Below, piece after piece: positions 1-12,559 of a DNA stretch of 64,000 nucleotides. The notes beneath the pieces were generated by a model, which was given only the letters and a program-made list of their open reading frames with translations, searched no databases and was not told the DNA's origin. This DNA is from Myxocyprinus asiaticus (lineage: Eukaryota; Chordata; Actinopteri; Cypriniformes; Catostomidae): assembly GCF_019703515.2 (NCBI RefSeq), contig NC_059348.1, forward strand, positions 28,174,156 to 28,238,155, in the 5' to 3' direction. The translations under genes and the position numbers were made by a program. The first letter of the stretch is position 1. Every line of letters starts with the position of its first letter.

Positions 1-863
1 AATAGTAATACATTCAAACAATCCAATTAAAATAATAAATCAAACTCAAAGCTATCAGTGAACCAAACATAATAATATATTTAAAGTTGTATTCCATTCA
101 AACATTTACCAAACATAAGAAATACAAATTGCAATTACCTGGTAGTGAAAAAACTACATGCAAACGACGAAGCATGGGAGATCTGATTTGCAGATTCCCC
201 GAGCTTCTCTGCCATCCCTCCTTAAGTACCAAACGATTCCATTGTTATTTCAGATGTGTGTGTTTGATGTTATTTAGGATTTGGTTTATAATTTAGGGAG
301 TTGTAAGTCAACCTTTGATAGAGTAGGTTGTTTGATGTTTACAAAGAATACACCTAATCTGCATACAGCATCTGGTCTCTGTGTGAGACTTGGGAGGGGC
401 ATGCCCCGGATAGGATACTGTATTTTATTAAGTTCTTAAATCTTACTTGTGATTTGACTTTGCTGAAAAGGAATGAGACCGTTTTACCAGTCGCACTGAG
501 ACCTCTTGAATGATACCAAACATGTATGAACAGAAAACCTTTAACATTACAGAACAGGATAAGTCATAACTTAGTTTTTAGTGTCCTTAAGGTGACCTGA
601 GGTGAGAGAGAGAGAGAGCAGATGTGAGTGTGAATTGCGTTTTATGGTCCCCAATCAGTAGGGTTTGTTTTCTCAGGTGGAGATGCTCCTCTGTGTGAGA
701 GTTTTGTGACGTTGGTTCTCGCAGAATTCTTTGACTTTCCCGGAAGTAATGCAAACAATTCTGTGTCAGTCTTACAAAACTGACAGTCAACTGAAAATGA
801 CAGTCTAAGCACTAGATGTGCATTTCCTGAAGGAAAAAAATCAGTGTTTGTTTTAAGGAAGCT
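1..863. other. Upstream non-coding sequence, no gene recognised
   Basis: AT-rich sequence with a short GA dinucleotide run near 605-620. No exon with good splice sites and no recognisable protein similarity was seen. Because rab3a exons begin at 2179 with codon phase carried in from the left, this stretch is probably the 3' part of a rab3a intron. The exon carrying the P-loop and switch I of rab3a is not here and should lie left of the window. Confidence 0.5.
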
Positions 864-2014
864 TAGGGCTGGGCGATATGACGATATATATCGTGGCGAC
901 GAGGTAAAGTGTCAATCAGCAGAGATTTTGCTATATTGTGTATATTGTGATATGTACTGAAAATATCCATGTGCGCAGCATGAAAGTATCTGTCAGTGGG
1001 CACGCTTCACATGAAACTGAAACGAGGCATGAGTGGGGAATGAATTCTAACTCCAGGTTCACTAAAGGAATTATGCAGATCAGGAAACGGCGCAAATACT
1101 CCCACAAACTTGTGGCTGATTCTTTGCAATTCTGATTTTGTGGGCCAGTTCTGAGCACTCTGCAGCGGAGGATGCAGGAGTCCACCGTGATCTGACTGGC
1201 ACACTCTGCCGGGACAGTGTCACTGTGATCCAGACACCTGGATCTTCTCTTTAACATGCCAAGGTGTGCTTGACTATACCGCACATCTGTACGTCTCCAT
1301 CATTTGATGAATTTTTGATGATGTGATCAAAAGAAAAGTTAAGAAAATGAAGGGGAGCTTGTTATTAAAACAGGTGAGACATCTGGTTCACAAAAACTGA
1401 CACCGATTAGAAAAATTTTATCTGCAAACTGTCGCGCGACAATAATCACTTATGGTAATACAAACATTCTGTTATAACACCTTAAAATGAAACGCGCTCA
1501 AGAATATTATGAAAGCCAAAAGATGCACTCCGCATAATTCCGTATTTTTTTTTGTATTTTTTTTTTCTTTTTTTTTTCTGCAAGACATGTTATTTTCATT
1601 GTGTATTTTTTACTAAAATTATGTAATATTTTCTTTGTTACTTTGCTTTGAAAAGATCTTGAGTTTCTTGAGGAAAGTTTATAATAATACTGGTCAACAA
1701 CATATCAGACCGAAATGTGGCATAATGTGAAATTGAGTATTATGGTAAGGTTGATTTAAAACTGAGTGTTTATTTTATTTGAAACGTTGTTTGTCAATTT
1801 CTAAATAAAGAGAAAATTATATAAGAGGAAGTAGTTTTCATTTTCAGTGATTACATTTTCCAAAAATAGGCATTACAATATGGTTATTTATTATGTTAAC
1901 TGATTTTTATTGGTTTCCCAGAAAAAAAAAATTACTATATCGTGATATATCATTATCGTGATATAAAATTACTCATATTGTTATTTAAGATTTTGGTCAT
2001 ATCACCCATCCCTA
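864..2014. mobile_element. hAT-like non-autonomous DNA transposon (GGGCTGGGCGATAT family)
   Basis: The left end reads TAGGGCTGGGCGATATGAC and the right end is its approximate inverted complement, ending TCACCCATCCCTA. The flanks are AGGAAGCT (856-863) and AGTAAGCT (2015-2022), an 8-bp duplication matching at 7 of 8 bases, which is typical of hAT transposons. The inside has short ORFs but nothing resembling a transposase, so the element is non-autonomous. It sits in the intron before the first visible rab3a exon. Family assignment rests on ends and duplication length only. Confidence 0.75.
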
Positions 2015-2178
2015 AGTAAGCTTAAGTTTAAGGCTTTGGTTCTGTGTATATGATATACTGTAGAACAAACCCAGAAATTGAATTTCTGAGGAATATCTAT
2101 ACAGATATATATTTATATATGTAAGACTTGTTTTGGAAACAGCATTGTTTATGCTTCTAATTTCTTTATATATTTCAG

Positions 2179-3610
2179 GACACTGCTGGGCAGGAAAGGT
2201 ACAGGACCATCACCACAGCGTACTATCGTGGAGCCATGGGTTTTATTCTTATGTATGACATCACCAGCGAAGATTCCTTTAATGCTGTTCAGGACTGGTA
2301 CGATAGTATTTTTACAATAAAAATATAGTATACACTTGATATATTTGTGATGTCAGATGCTCCTAAATATTATAAAGTTATTTATCTTAATGATCCCTCA
2401 CTGCTTATAGGTCCACGCAAATTAAGACATATTCGTGGGATAATGCTCAAGTGCTGCTGTTGGGAAATAAGTGTGACATGGAAGACGAGAGAGTAGTTGC
2501 TTCTGAGAGAGGAAGACAGCTGTCCGAACAGCTAGGTGAGTATGAGTGTTTTAAATGGAATGTATTTGCACTTCTGTGTCCATCAAGAACTTTGTTCAGA
2601 TTAATCATTCTTGCAGACGATTAGTTCAGTTTAATCCATTGGATTAATTGAATTTATATTAAAATAGTTATTTTTTTAAAGCAAAAGCATGCCGTATCTT
2701 TATGTAGACTATGCAGAGAACTGTTTCTAAATTACTTTATTGCTGCTTTATATTTTATTTTTTGATTTTATATGTAAATCAAGACATTGCCTAAATGTTC
2801 AACTGCACATTGGCCCTCTTAGCAGCATCAAAAACAAAACTTTTTTTACATTTTAAACAAATTATACACAGAAAATGAGCAATGCAACAAAACTTGCACG
2901 TTTTTATCCTGTTATAATCAGAGAAGCTGCTTGCACTATTCACTTATTCAAAGCAACGGCATCTTTGATTTTTTTATGGGAATGACAAAGAGGCTGTGAG
3001 GGATAGACTTACAGTCTCTTCAATGGGCTGTACTGCAGTTTAAAGTGTTTTGGGATGGTTCCGTGGACAAAACATTGAAAAAATATATTTCTAAGAGCAT
3101 TGGGTATACAAAGTTCTCCAGACAACATGAGTTGTGGAAAATTTAGATGTGATCTAGGAGCTTTATACAGCTTTATATGCTTTGTGCCAGTGAAGAGATG
3201 GGAAGTCTATCCCTCACAGCCTCACAGCACAACAAAGATGGCGCTAGTGTGAATAATGTCTATAAGTTTACACAGTTTCATGCTACTTTTTGAGCCATTA
3301 AGTTCAGTGCAAGCTCACTGACTATCCTCAAGTTTTCAGGATGTTTTTTCTTTAGCTCTTAAATTGATTTGAATATAACAGTGCCATTATTACGATTTGA
3401 CCTCTCTTGACTGTCACAGGCTTTGAATACTTTGAAGCCAGTGCCAAGGACAACATCAATGTGAAGCAGACGTTTGAGCGGCTGGTGGACATCATCTGTG
3501 AGAGGATGTCAGAGAGCCTGGAGTCTGGCGATCCCTCTGTCACTGGAAACAAACAGTGTCCTCAGCTCACAGAGCAGCCGCAGCGCTCCCACAAGGACTG
3601 TGCTTGCTAA
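2179..3610 (+). CDS. rab3a: Rab3A-like small GTPase, three 3' coding exons (partial)
   Basis: Rab3A is a small GTPase on synaptic and secretory vesicles that controls regulated exocytosis. Exons are 2179-2297, 2411-2535 and 3420-3610, with AG/GT splice sites and matching phases (TG|G for Trp, G|GC for Gly). The first visible exon begins with the switch II motif [12 protein letters not shown]. The second carries the guanine-specificity motif NKCD (here [12 protein letters not shown]). The last carries the EASAKDN motif and ends in Cys-Ala-Cys, the Rab3 double geranylgeranylation signal. The C-terminal stretch with DPSVTG and KQCPQL resembles RAB3A more than RAB3B, C or D. The N-terminal part (P-loop, switch I) lies left of the window. 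No lesion is seen. The teleost a/b copy cannot be told from sequence alone. Confidence 0.93.
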
Positions 3611-4046
3611 GAGTTACTCTCACCGTCTCCATCAACCATTTCCCTGCAGACTGAACTATGGACCACTCTATGTGGGAATGCTTCGGTAAGAGTCAACCTC
3701 ATAGAAGAGCTGATGTGATATGGCTAAGAGCCTGTCCTCAACACATTTTGTTATTCTTCGTATTAGTATTCCCACCAGTGCTATTCTTGTCACTTAATTA
3801 TTTGGTGGTGTCTTTAGAGCAGGCTAAAAGGCTTAAATGTAATAATAATTGGTTAGATTTGGATTTTGGATAAAAATTTATTCCAACTTGAATATTGGGT
3901 GAATCACATGTTATTCTTGCATAATATCTTCTAAAGCATTCTTCTATACCTTCAGGAGCATTTTGTATGGATATTATGAGTTTGATAGAGGTCAGATTCA
4001 CACAACATTATCAGTCCATTGTCAAGAGATATTTTATTCTTGTTTA

Positions 4047-4108
<62 letters not shown>

Positions 4109-5011
4109 ATAAACCAATGTACAATAGAGTTGGCACTAGGCTGTTGTATAAAAACTTAACAGCATTAAAGGTCACCCCCATTGGTGTCCAAGGATAGAAA
4201 TTTGATGATGGAAATTAAGGAGTGAGAACTAAGTGTGCATTAATTAATTTGTTCCCTATGACTTTCAACAAAGCAGGTGTATTTTGTAAAACATATGATA
4301 TAAGAAAAGTAAAATGATATGTTATACTGTATGTAATAATAGATGTAATTAAGAAGAATTTATAAGTGTGTGGTTAATTGCTTATCGTTTTTGAAATATG
4401 ATGGAATTGGTGAATTTAAGTGGTATTTCAGGATTTCAGTGCTACTTGATTGATGCATGTTCTGCTTTTACTCTGGATCCTCCACATACTGGCAGACTCA
4501 AACTCTGATTTTACCGTTAAGAAAATGTGCGAGTGTGTGTGCTTGTCTGGGTGCATATCATTTTTTTTTTTTTTTAACAAGCATAGATGTTGATTGCTGT
4601 CATTCTCCATGTAGAAAACAAAATCAAAGCTTTAATGAAGAGAAACCTGATCAATTAATATCAGCAGGGTTTTCTGGGAAAGATTTTAATTTGCAAAGAC
4701 TAATATTAAAATAATAATATTAAAACAAAATGCATTATTATAATTTTTTTGCTTTAGATGTTTATTTTGTTGTTAGAAAGCTTTTACACTACAAATCCTA
4801 AAAAGATAGTAGAGACCTGGTTAGACATGCACTTGATCTGTTAAATCACTAGAGTGTTGAACTTTGTTAGTGCACACAATAATATTACTGTATGTTAATT
4901 TACTGCTTTATTATTTATTTATATGCATTTTACTGGTTTATTGTGTTTTGTATTAAAGCAATTGAGGACTGTTTAAATACTGCACTGATTCAACTCTAGG
5001 TGATTCTAGAA
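3611..5011 (+). other. Probable rab3a 3' UTR and downstream sequence
   Basis: Non-coding AT-rich sequence following the rab3a stop codon, including a long AT dinucleotide run at about 4050-4110. Several ATTAAA/AATAAA-like hexamers occur, so the polyadenylation site cannot be fixed. No other gene is seen before the hAT element at 5012. Confidence 0.4.
4050..4110. repeat. (AT)n microsatellite
   Basis: About 60 bases of nearly pure AT dinucleotide, with one phase slip near 4080, in the likely rab3a 3' UTR. Confidence 0.9.
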
Positions 5012-6476
5012 TAGGGCTGAAATGATTAGTCGACGTTATCGGCAACGTTGAAAAAAAAATTGTCAACAAAAAATTCCGTTGTCGAATAGTTGTTTGATGT
5101 CATTTAACGTAACATGAAAGCACATTAAACTCTAAACATGAAGCGCGAGAGCAGCACTGCAGTTCGTACCTGACTGAGGAGAGGAAGAATTGCACAGTTC
5201 ACAGTCCAGATGCACAGCTTCAAGTGATGTAGATCACAGTGTGAGGGAATTATAATGCAAAAATACCAAATAAGTAAGTACAGAAGCACTCTCGTTGTGG
5301 AATAAGCGGAGCCAGAGCATCTTTAAAGGAAACACCCCGGCGTTACATCTTAAATACAGTTATATTTAATGCGTTATAGCTTTATTAAAGTTCAAATAAT
5401 ACGGAAGCAGATCATGTAAATAAATACAAACTCCAAAACTGGCATTTCTCTGTGTGGTCAGCACCTCTTCTATGAGTTGCGCGAATGTCTCGATCTTAGG
5501 GGGAGAAACAGAAACTGCACCCGGCTGATGCACACTCTGTCGCGTGGATGCTCGTCCCTCGAGCACGCACACTTAATGCAGCTAGATTATAACGTGATGG
5601 CTCGCGACTTATTGAATCATAATATACGTGTCACTGTGCATTTCTTGTTGTGAAGAAAATTGACAATACGCAGCTTTATTAATAAGAGAGGTTAATAAAG
5701 ATGGATTGAAGTGAACAGAAAGGTGAGAGAGGGAAGTCTATGCCCCATTATACACTGCAACAAAATACGTTTTTGACCTGTTTTTTTTTTGGCTTGTTTT
5801 CCAATATAAATATCTAAAACTCCTTTAAAACAATGTACATTTTCTTTAGCAGCTATACTGCAGAATAAAAAATTGTTATCTGAGAATGTTGAATATAATA
5901 TTAAAAATACAAATATTTTAAAATATCTAAAAATCCTTTAAAAAAAGATGCTTTCACCTGAGAAGCAGCATGTAAGATATTAAAACTTGCTTTTAGAGAA
6001 CAGATCTTGAATATAAGTATATTTTGTCTTTACTGCACTCGCAGAAGTATAACCAAGTGAACAAATACACTTACTGTATATACAAAATACACTTATTTAA
6101 GATGCATTCTCTTAAAGCAAGTCTAAATATCTTGCTTCTCAAGTAAATGTATCTTGTTTTAAGGATTTTTAGACCATTTTAAATGGAAAACAAGACAAAA
6201 ACACTTGATAACAATGGGATTTTTTGCAGAGATTTTGTTTTTATTTTTTTACTTAATAAAATAGTTATAATAATTGTTTCCCTTTAATTCAGTGAATGTC
6301 ATTTTAGAGGTATTTTTAAAAGATGATTTTGCCCTCTTTATTGTTAGTAAGCACGTTTAAGTCAGGGCACAAGCTGAATAATCGGTTAAGAGCTAACGAT
6401 TAATCGTTGCAATAAGCGCTGAATAGTTGAATAACCGTTCTAATAATCGTTAGATTAATCGTTAGTTGCAGCCCTA
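5012..6476. mobile_element. hAT-like DNA transposon with exact 8-bp target duplication
   Basis: The left end is TAGGGCTGAAATGATTAGTC and the right end is ATCGTTAGTTGCAGCCCTA, roughly inverted. The flanks are identical 8-mers, TTCTAGAA at 5004-5011 and 6477-6484, a perfect hAT-style duplication. No transposase is readable inside, so it is non-autonomous or internally deleted. A second MITE of the ACACTGCAA family appears to be nested in it at about 5750-6235. Confidence 0.85.
5750..6235. mobile_element. ACACTGCAA-type fold-back MITE nested in a hAT element
   Basis: The left arm starts TACACTGCAACAAAATACG. The right arm contains inverted matches to the left (GGAAAACAAGACAAAAACAC and a terminal TTTTTTGCAG). 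The same family occurs at 21120-21359 with cleaner ends. Boundaries here are approximate. Confidence 0.55.
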
Positions 6477-6484
6477 TTCTAGAA

Positions 6485-7475
6485 CAAGTTAAGACCCCTC
6501 AAATGTGTCACTTTTTTTTAACAGTAACGCAAAAGGGGGACAAATGTTTGAAAATGTCTGTATAGCATGTGCTGGTTTCCCCTATGCAATTCTGAAGCAT
6601 TGCTATACCAAATAGTCACTGGATCTGCAGGGACACACTTTGTGTTTTTCAGGTGCATAATTGATGAGGCCATGAAACATATACCCTCCATTTATAACAT
6701 GTTTACAATCCATCTAAAACAAATTACAACAAACTCACAGGGATATACTTTTTATACAGCAAAATCAAACAGGTTAGTGAGTTTTTCTCTTGAGAAGACA
6801 CTGTTAATATTTGAAGCCATAAAACTTAGTTTGAAAAGCGGAAGTTTGGTTTTGATACTCTTTTTGTAGTTTGTCTAGCAGTTTGAGTTGTTCTTTTGTT
6901 GTTTTTTGTTAAATTGATTGTAAAATAGCTTTCCACATTTTGAAAAACCAAAATGACGAATATGTTTTAAGTATTTAACATCATGTAATGCTTTCAACCT
7001 GGGAAAGAATGGTTAGACTAAACCACTGTATTAGCAACTGACTATAAACAGGACACACAATGTTATCCGTTTTGTTCAGAATGAAATGGTCACATGCATT
7101 CCATTTACTGAATTAAAATAAAGCTGTTTTGAAATCTTTTTGTTGTCCAAATATTTTATATTTTGATTTTCCTCTCAATGAGACGCGGTTTATATTGCTG
7201 AGTGAAGCAACCAAGAGTGCCCTGATAAATACTCTCTGTCTTCAGATTATTTATTTATTTATTGACGAATGACAAGTGCAGATGCTTAATACCGGGAGTC
7301 TGGGGAATTGAAATCATCCACCGTTAAATGCATAAATTGCTTTCTTTCAAAGCCTCGTCTCACATTCAAAGCATTTGCTCATGGAGATCAAAGAGCCATT
7401 GAGATTTGATTGGTAGACGTGGCAGTCAACTTACAAGTAGGGGTCAAAAGCAGCCTGTTATAACGCAGTTCAGGA
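6485..7475. other. Sequence upstream of the ZIC-like gene
   Basis: No exon recognised. This should hold the ZIC-like promoter and 5' UTR. A candidate TATA-like run and homopolymer tracts are present, but no promoter element can be called with confidence. An in-frame TAA at 7461-7463 precedes the chosen ATG. Confidence 0.35.
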
Positions 7476-8943
7476 ATGACTGCGTGTGGGTCTTGTGTTC
7501 AGATGTTTATGGATAATGCAGCTGATGGAGAGGCTGAAGTCTATGGTGTTAGTCGTGAACAGATAATGGTGTCCTCCCCAGTCTACTACATACCGGGTGA
7601 GATTTGGCCATATCATGACTCAGCCCATATATCCTCTTTCACCGCAACATCTTCCTTGGATTTTTTGCACTGCAACAGGAATTTCACTGAAGTTTCTTGG
7701 GGACTGTATGAGTCCTCAAACTGTACGGATGGGTTTTCTTCTGTTGCTGAGCATGAATTTTATCAAGAACACGAGGCACATTGGAAAACGTACAGTTTTA
7801 CACCATTCACTCCAACAGAAGAGCTTTACTGCAGACAGGAGCTGAATGAACACATAAGAGGGGTAATGACGATGCTCAACAGTTCAGATGCGACGAGCAC
7901 ACCTATTCATCTGCAGCCTAGTGACACCTTTCTGAACTTTAATGGGTTAAGTGAAAGGTTCACCTGCCAGTGGCTGGAGCAATCCCTTGGTGGTCCACAA
8001 TCTTGTAAGAAGACCTACTGCACAATGAGGGACCTCATCTCACATCTGACAGCTGAACATGTTGATGGATCGGTGAAATGTAATTACATTTGCTTATGGG
8101 AGGATTGTTTCCGTGCAAAGAAACCATTTAAGGCCAAGTATAAACTGATCAATCACATAAGAGTACACACGGGTGAAAAGCCCTTTCAGTGTTCCTATGG
8201 ATGTGGAAAGGAGTTTGCACGGGCAGAAAACCTGAAAATTCATGAAAGGACGCATACAGGTAATGACAATTGTGACAATTAGCCACCAAATAATTCGATC
8301 ATAATATCAAACACAACTGTCTTTAAAAACAAAATCGTAAATATTATGTTTATTTTAAAGTCTTGTTTCTTTTTAAAATATATTTCCTTTTTCATAAATT
8401 AATTTGACAAAATTATTTCATATTAATTTGACATAAAATGATTTTAACAGACCCCTTTTTGTGTTACAGGTGAAAAACCTTTCAGATGCCCTTTCAAATC
8501 CTGTGAAAAGCGTTTTGCGAACAGCAGTGATAAACAAAAACACATTCGTGTTCACACACCTGACAAACAATATGTTTGCACAGACTGTAATAAATCATAC
8601 TCTCACGCAAGTTCCCTCAGAAAACACTCAAAGGTAAATTATACCCTAACCCTAAACATTAAATTATAATATACACAGACCTTCTACTTGTTACTTATGG
8701 TCACTCCAATACAGTTTACGTTTATATTGTTTTTACCCCCTTTTTTAGTTCATGCTTGCTGCTAGCTGCTTTAACTCTTCTGTTCCTTTATTGCCTTCTT
8801 TGCTCTATTTCCCTCTTTAATCACTGCAGGTCCACTTGCCAGTCATGGAATTTGTTGAAAATTGCAGTAATAAAACCAGCTATCAAGATCCAACCCACAA
8901 TATGGTTTCATACAATATTCTGTCAGGTTATGCTCTAGTATAA
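7476..8943 (+). CDS. Divergent ZIC-family C2H2 zinc-finger transcription factor
   Basis: ZIC proteins are nuclear DNA-binding regulators of neural and axial patterning. Three exons splice cleanly: 7476-8259, 8470-8633 and 8830-8943 (1062 nt, 353 residues). The introns fall after ACA-G (inside THTGEKPF) and after KHSK, inside fingers 4 and 5. An in-frame TAA at 7461 supports the ATG at 7476. Five fingers follow from about residue 162: an atypical GLI/ZIC-type finger 1, finger 2 with [15 protein letters not shown], finger 3 with [13 protein letters not shown], finger 4 with [11 protein letters not shown], and finger 5 with [11 protein letters not shown]. The N-terminal 160 residues match nothing I recognise, and the tail after finger 5 is only about 37 residues. 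Finger 3 has Cys-x3-Cys instead of the usual Cys-x4-Cys. The agtr1-gyg1-hltf neighbourhood suggests a duplicate related to ZIC1/ZIC4, but the exact paralogue is unresolved. Confidence 0.88.
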
Positions 8944-11900
8944 AATACAGCTTTTATTTTTCATAAATACTAATGTCTTTAAAAATTATAAATAGTTTAT
9001 ATGAACGTTATCTTGTAAGCTGCATGTATAAACAGTTATAGCATTATCTTATATACAGTACAGATATAGTACTATTTAAATTTGAAATCAACAACAGCAG
9101 CTTAAACTCCAAGCACAAGTGTAAAGAACGTTTTAATACTAATTTTTTTCAACTTTGCTGTTTCTTTTCAAGATATCTTGTCAAGTGATCTTGTTCTCTT
9201 GTAATGTGAGAATGCATTAAACACTCCACAACAATCACATTTTGTTCAGAACAGATGGTTATTTATTTTAAATAATAAATGTAATCAGGAACAAAATTAA
9301 AAGCTTTGTGAATGACACCACAAATAGGAAGAGACCAAACAACCAGATCTGTTAAAAAGTAATGAACAAGTTTGTAAATGTTAATGGGCCTCAATGACGT
9401 ATCACGCAGGAAGAAACTGTGTTCTCTTCACTCAGATAGAATAAAAATCCTTCATGCATTGATCAGATGTCTTCAAGCAGTAATTGTGTTCATTAGAACA
9501 GTCTGACCACCGCTAATCTCTTTGTGAGTAAAATGTTTGTCTGTAATAGATCATTTGCTAATAGAGCCATTCTGCAGCTGTAGAAAGTTAAAATGTAATT
9601 TAAAACAAATGTAAATTTGAATTCTTATCCAATGGGGTCAAATAACACCGTTGAGAATGTTTTTATTATTTCCTTTTAGAATGTTTTTTTTTATTATTGA
9701 ACAAGTATAGAATCCAAGACAGTCTTAAGTAAGTGATTATTAGTAGTGCTACAATGTCATCCAGAGCCCACTAAAGGCCCTAGGGTTCACAAATATCAGT
9801 TTTTATATGAGTTATTATGTGCTGCTGTATAAAGTACTTTATGTAACACTAAGAAGAATGTTTGTTTTTTTTCAGAGTGTTTCCCAGTGATTGCACATAT
9901 GAAGTGTTCTCCCTCTGGACTGAACTATCATGCTTGTACATGTCAATCAATATGCAGCTGTCAGTCAAATACCTGCATCTCTCATTTCCAGCAATATGAT
10001 GGGCGTTCACGTTCTCTATCATATGCCATTACCAAGCTTCACTGATTAGTGTTTTCCCTTGAGTGTTTCTTTTTGAATAATAATACCCACAAATCATACT
10101 CTGTATCATCAGTGCAGTTGTTGGTGTATTCATGATGTTTACTGTTAACATAAAGTTTGACTTGACTTGAAACGTTGTGGACAAACATGGTGGCAGAAGT
10201 GAGGCGTGAGTCTTTCAATGCCATGGCAGAAAAGACCACCATAGATATACTGTAAATTCATACACTGCAATGGTAGTCAAGACCTCCATAGATATACTGT
10301 AAATGCATACTATGATGGTCTCAGGTATAATGTTTCCAGTACTGAACTGTTATCTGACTCTCAGTCCTGGTATGTAAACTTTTATTTATTTTTTTAACCT
10401 ACTTTTATAATGAGACAGGATGTTTTCGAGATTGACCATGATGTTACTGTGAAGTTTTAATATACCTGGAGAGAGTACTCCTTTAGCATTCCAGCTGATC
10501 TCAACAGCAGTTGCTTGGCTGATGTATGACAACCTGGAAGTATGCGACCTTGATTCTGCCATCGTTGCTTCATGCTCCCTCAGTTCGAGCCAATTACCTG
10601 AGCCATAAATGCCATGAGAATGCAGTATATAAGGAAACAACATTCTTCACACTGTCCAAAAACATCCAAGAATCCTCCAAAAATCAGACACCTTCTATAA
10701 TACAATGAATGTTTGCAATTTAATTGTTGCTTGCAAATAATACACATTTGCAGAATACATGGCTATTAAAATGACGGTCAGTAGAGAAACATGCTTATTG
10801 TCTACCTAAGGGGCCGTTCACAATGAAAGCGTTTTGCATCCATCTGCGCTTTTTTCAAAAATTAACCTATGAATGGCTTAACCATAGTTGTCTCTGCATA
10901 TTAAGCTGTAACAGGAGAAAGTATTTTAACATGGAAAAGGTTTTAAGAATGTTCTGTTTATAGGGAGTGCAGAATGTTAGACTACAATTAGTTCTTTCAT
11001 TGTTTTATTCATAATGTACTATATGACAGTAAGAGTCTTAATAAAACCTTGACTACATACGATAATACATTTTCCCTCACATGACATCAAGAGCATTGTA
11101 ATATTACGTCAGCTTGCCGTCAAAGATACTACTGTGTGATGGCAGACCTGACAGCATGATAATGATCAAAAGACATAAGTAACCCTTACAGAAATAATTG
11201 AAACACTGTTTGAAGCCTCAGGCCCTCTCATGCTTATGAAAACACTTTAGACATCCATTAGTGAGCTTGATTTGGTAACTGCGATTGTATCATGCAGGGC
11301 TGCTGCTCTTTACAAATGGGGACTTATGTGTCTATGTGATAAAGAGGACTGATAGAGCAGGTGGAGTCTTCGCTCCTGCGTGCAGGCCAACATCAGAACC
11401 TCAGATGCATATAATGTTTATTATAATATGTTACAACTTTCCTGAACAGCCTCTGTTCAACAGTATGGGCCCTGTGAAATCCATGTAATTTTTTTTCCAA
11501 ATATCGCTTTATTTTTTTCCCAAATAATTTTTTTGAATTTTGTAAAAAAAAAAAAAAAAAAATATAATAATAATATATATATATATATATATATTATAAT
11601 TCATATACTGTCTAATCAAATGAATTCAAAGAATTTGAATAAAATAAAAAACAGAAAAATTACTTTTTAACTTACCATTGCATTATTTTTATCAAATGAA
11701 GTGCTTGCAGATCCTCACAGCACAATCCAAAACACAACATTGGAGGTATTTGTTTTGTCAAATACCGCATAGTATTAATGAAAACATTGATGAAAATGTT
11801 ATGCTTGCGAGATATTGCTTAAATATAATTAACTTATTATTGATATATTGTTATTATTATTATTATGTGGTTTAATAAAAGCAGTTTTATTGAGGGTCGT

Positions 11901-12030
11901 CTCTTGGGGGCTGCCATGTTGAGATCAAATGATGCTTTCACTGATGGAATAAATGAATCATGGCAAACAGTGAATAATGCATTTCTTAAATGGCATCGAT
12001 TACTAAGAACTTTTGCTGTTACCTGATGCT
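8944..12030. other. Intergenic region between the ZIC-like gene and an LTR relic
   Basis: About 3 kb without a recognisable exon. A roughly 30-bp sequence (CCATAGATATACTGTAAA core) occurs twice, at about 10238 and 10286. A fragment beginning GGGGCCGTTCACAATGAAAG near 10810 looks like the end of a fish MITE, without a visible partner. An A-run followed by an AT microsatellite lies at about 11546-11594. Short ORFs here show no domain. Confidence 0.4.
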
Positions 12031-12236
12031 ACATCTACACGACTAGGGCCCCATTTACACCTTGCAATAATGTGTATTTTCATTGATCGGATTTCTATAG
12101 GACATCACTTGACCACATTAAAGGTGTAAATAGCCAAAGCACAAAGCAGTTTCATGTACTACTCTATAGAGTCAGTTCCCTGCTGGAGGGACAGGAGTCC
12201 CATGTCTGCTAGATCCATGATTTTGGTCGATTCTTC

Positions 12237-12545
12237 TGTAATGAACTGAAGACGAGAGATGTGGATCTAAACACAACCCTTTCAATATAAACTCAAAACA
12301 AACATAAAACACAAGAAATAAAGGAAACGAGTAACTCTAGAAATAGGAACATAAACACTACAGCCATATATGGACAAGACACAACAAAGACATGGAGAAC
12401 ATGAGGACATATAAGTATACTATAAACAAGAACAAACGAGGCTAACAAGACAGAGCTGGGAAACAATAACTGAGGGAACCAAGAACTATACCTCAAAATA
12501 AAAGTTCATACATAACTAAAGCCCAAAGAAACACAATGTTACAGA
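12237..12545 (-). mobile_element. LTR-like segment (3' LTR of a minus-strand retroelement relic)
   Basis: The segment starts TGTAATG and ends TGTTACA on the plus strand, giving the TG...CA and short inverted ends expected of an LTR. The minus-strand start (TGTAACATTGTGTTTCTTT) is repeated, with changes, at about 13228 reading down, as if a shortened 5' LTR sat there. No gag, protease or polymerase domain was recognised between them. The call is inference from ends and repetition. Confidence 0.45.
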
Positions 12546-12559
12546 GCCCTCTTTTTAAA

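Noticed and set aside
8640..8665. Telomere-like TACCCTAACCCTAAA motif
   Set aside because: Only two units; a similar two-unit run occurs near 38071. Too short to be telomeric sequence.
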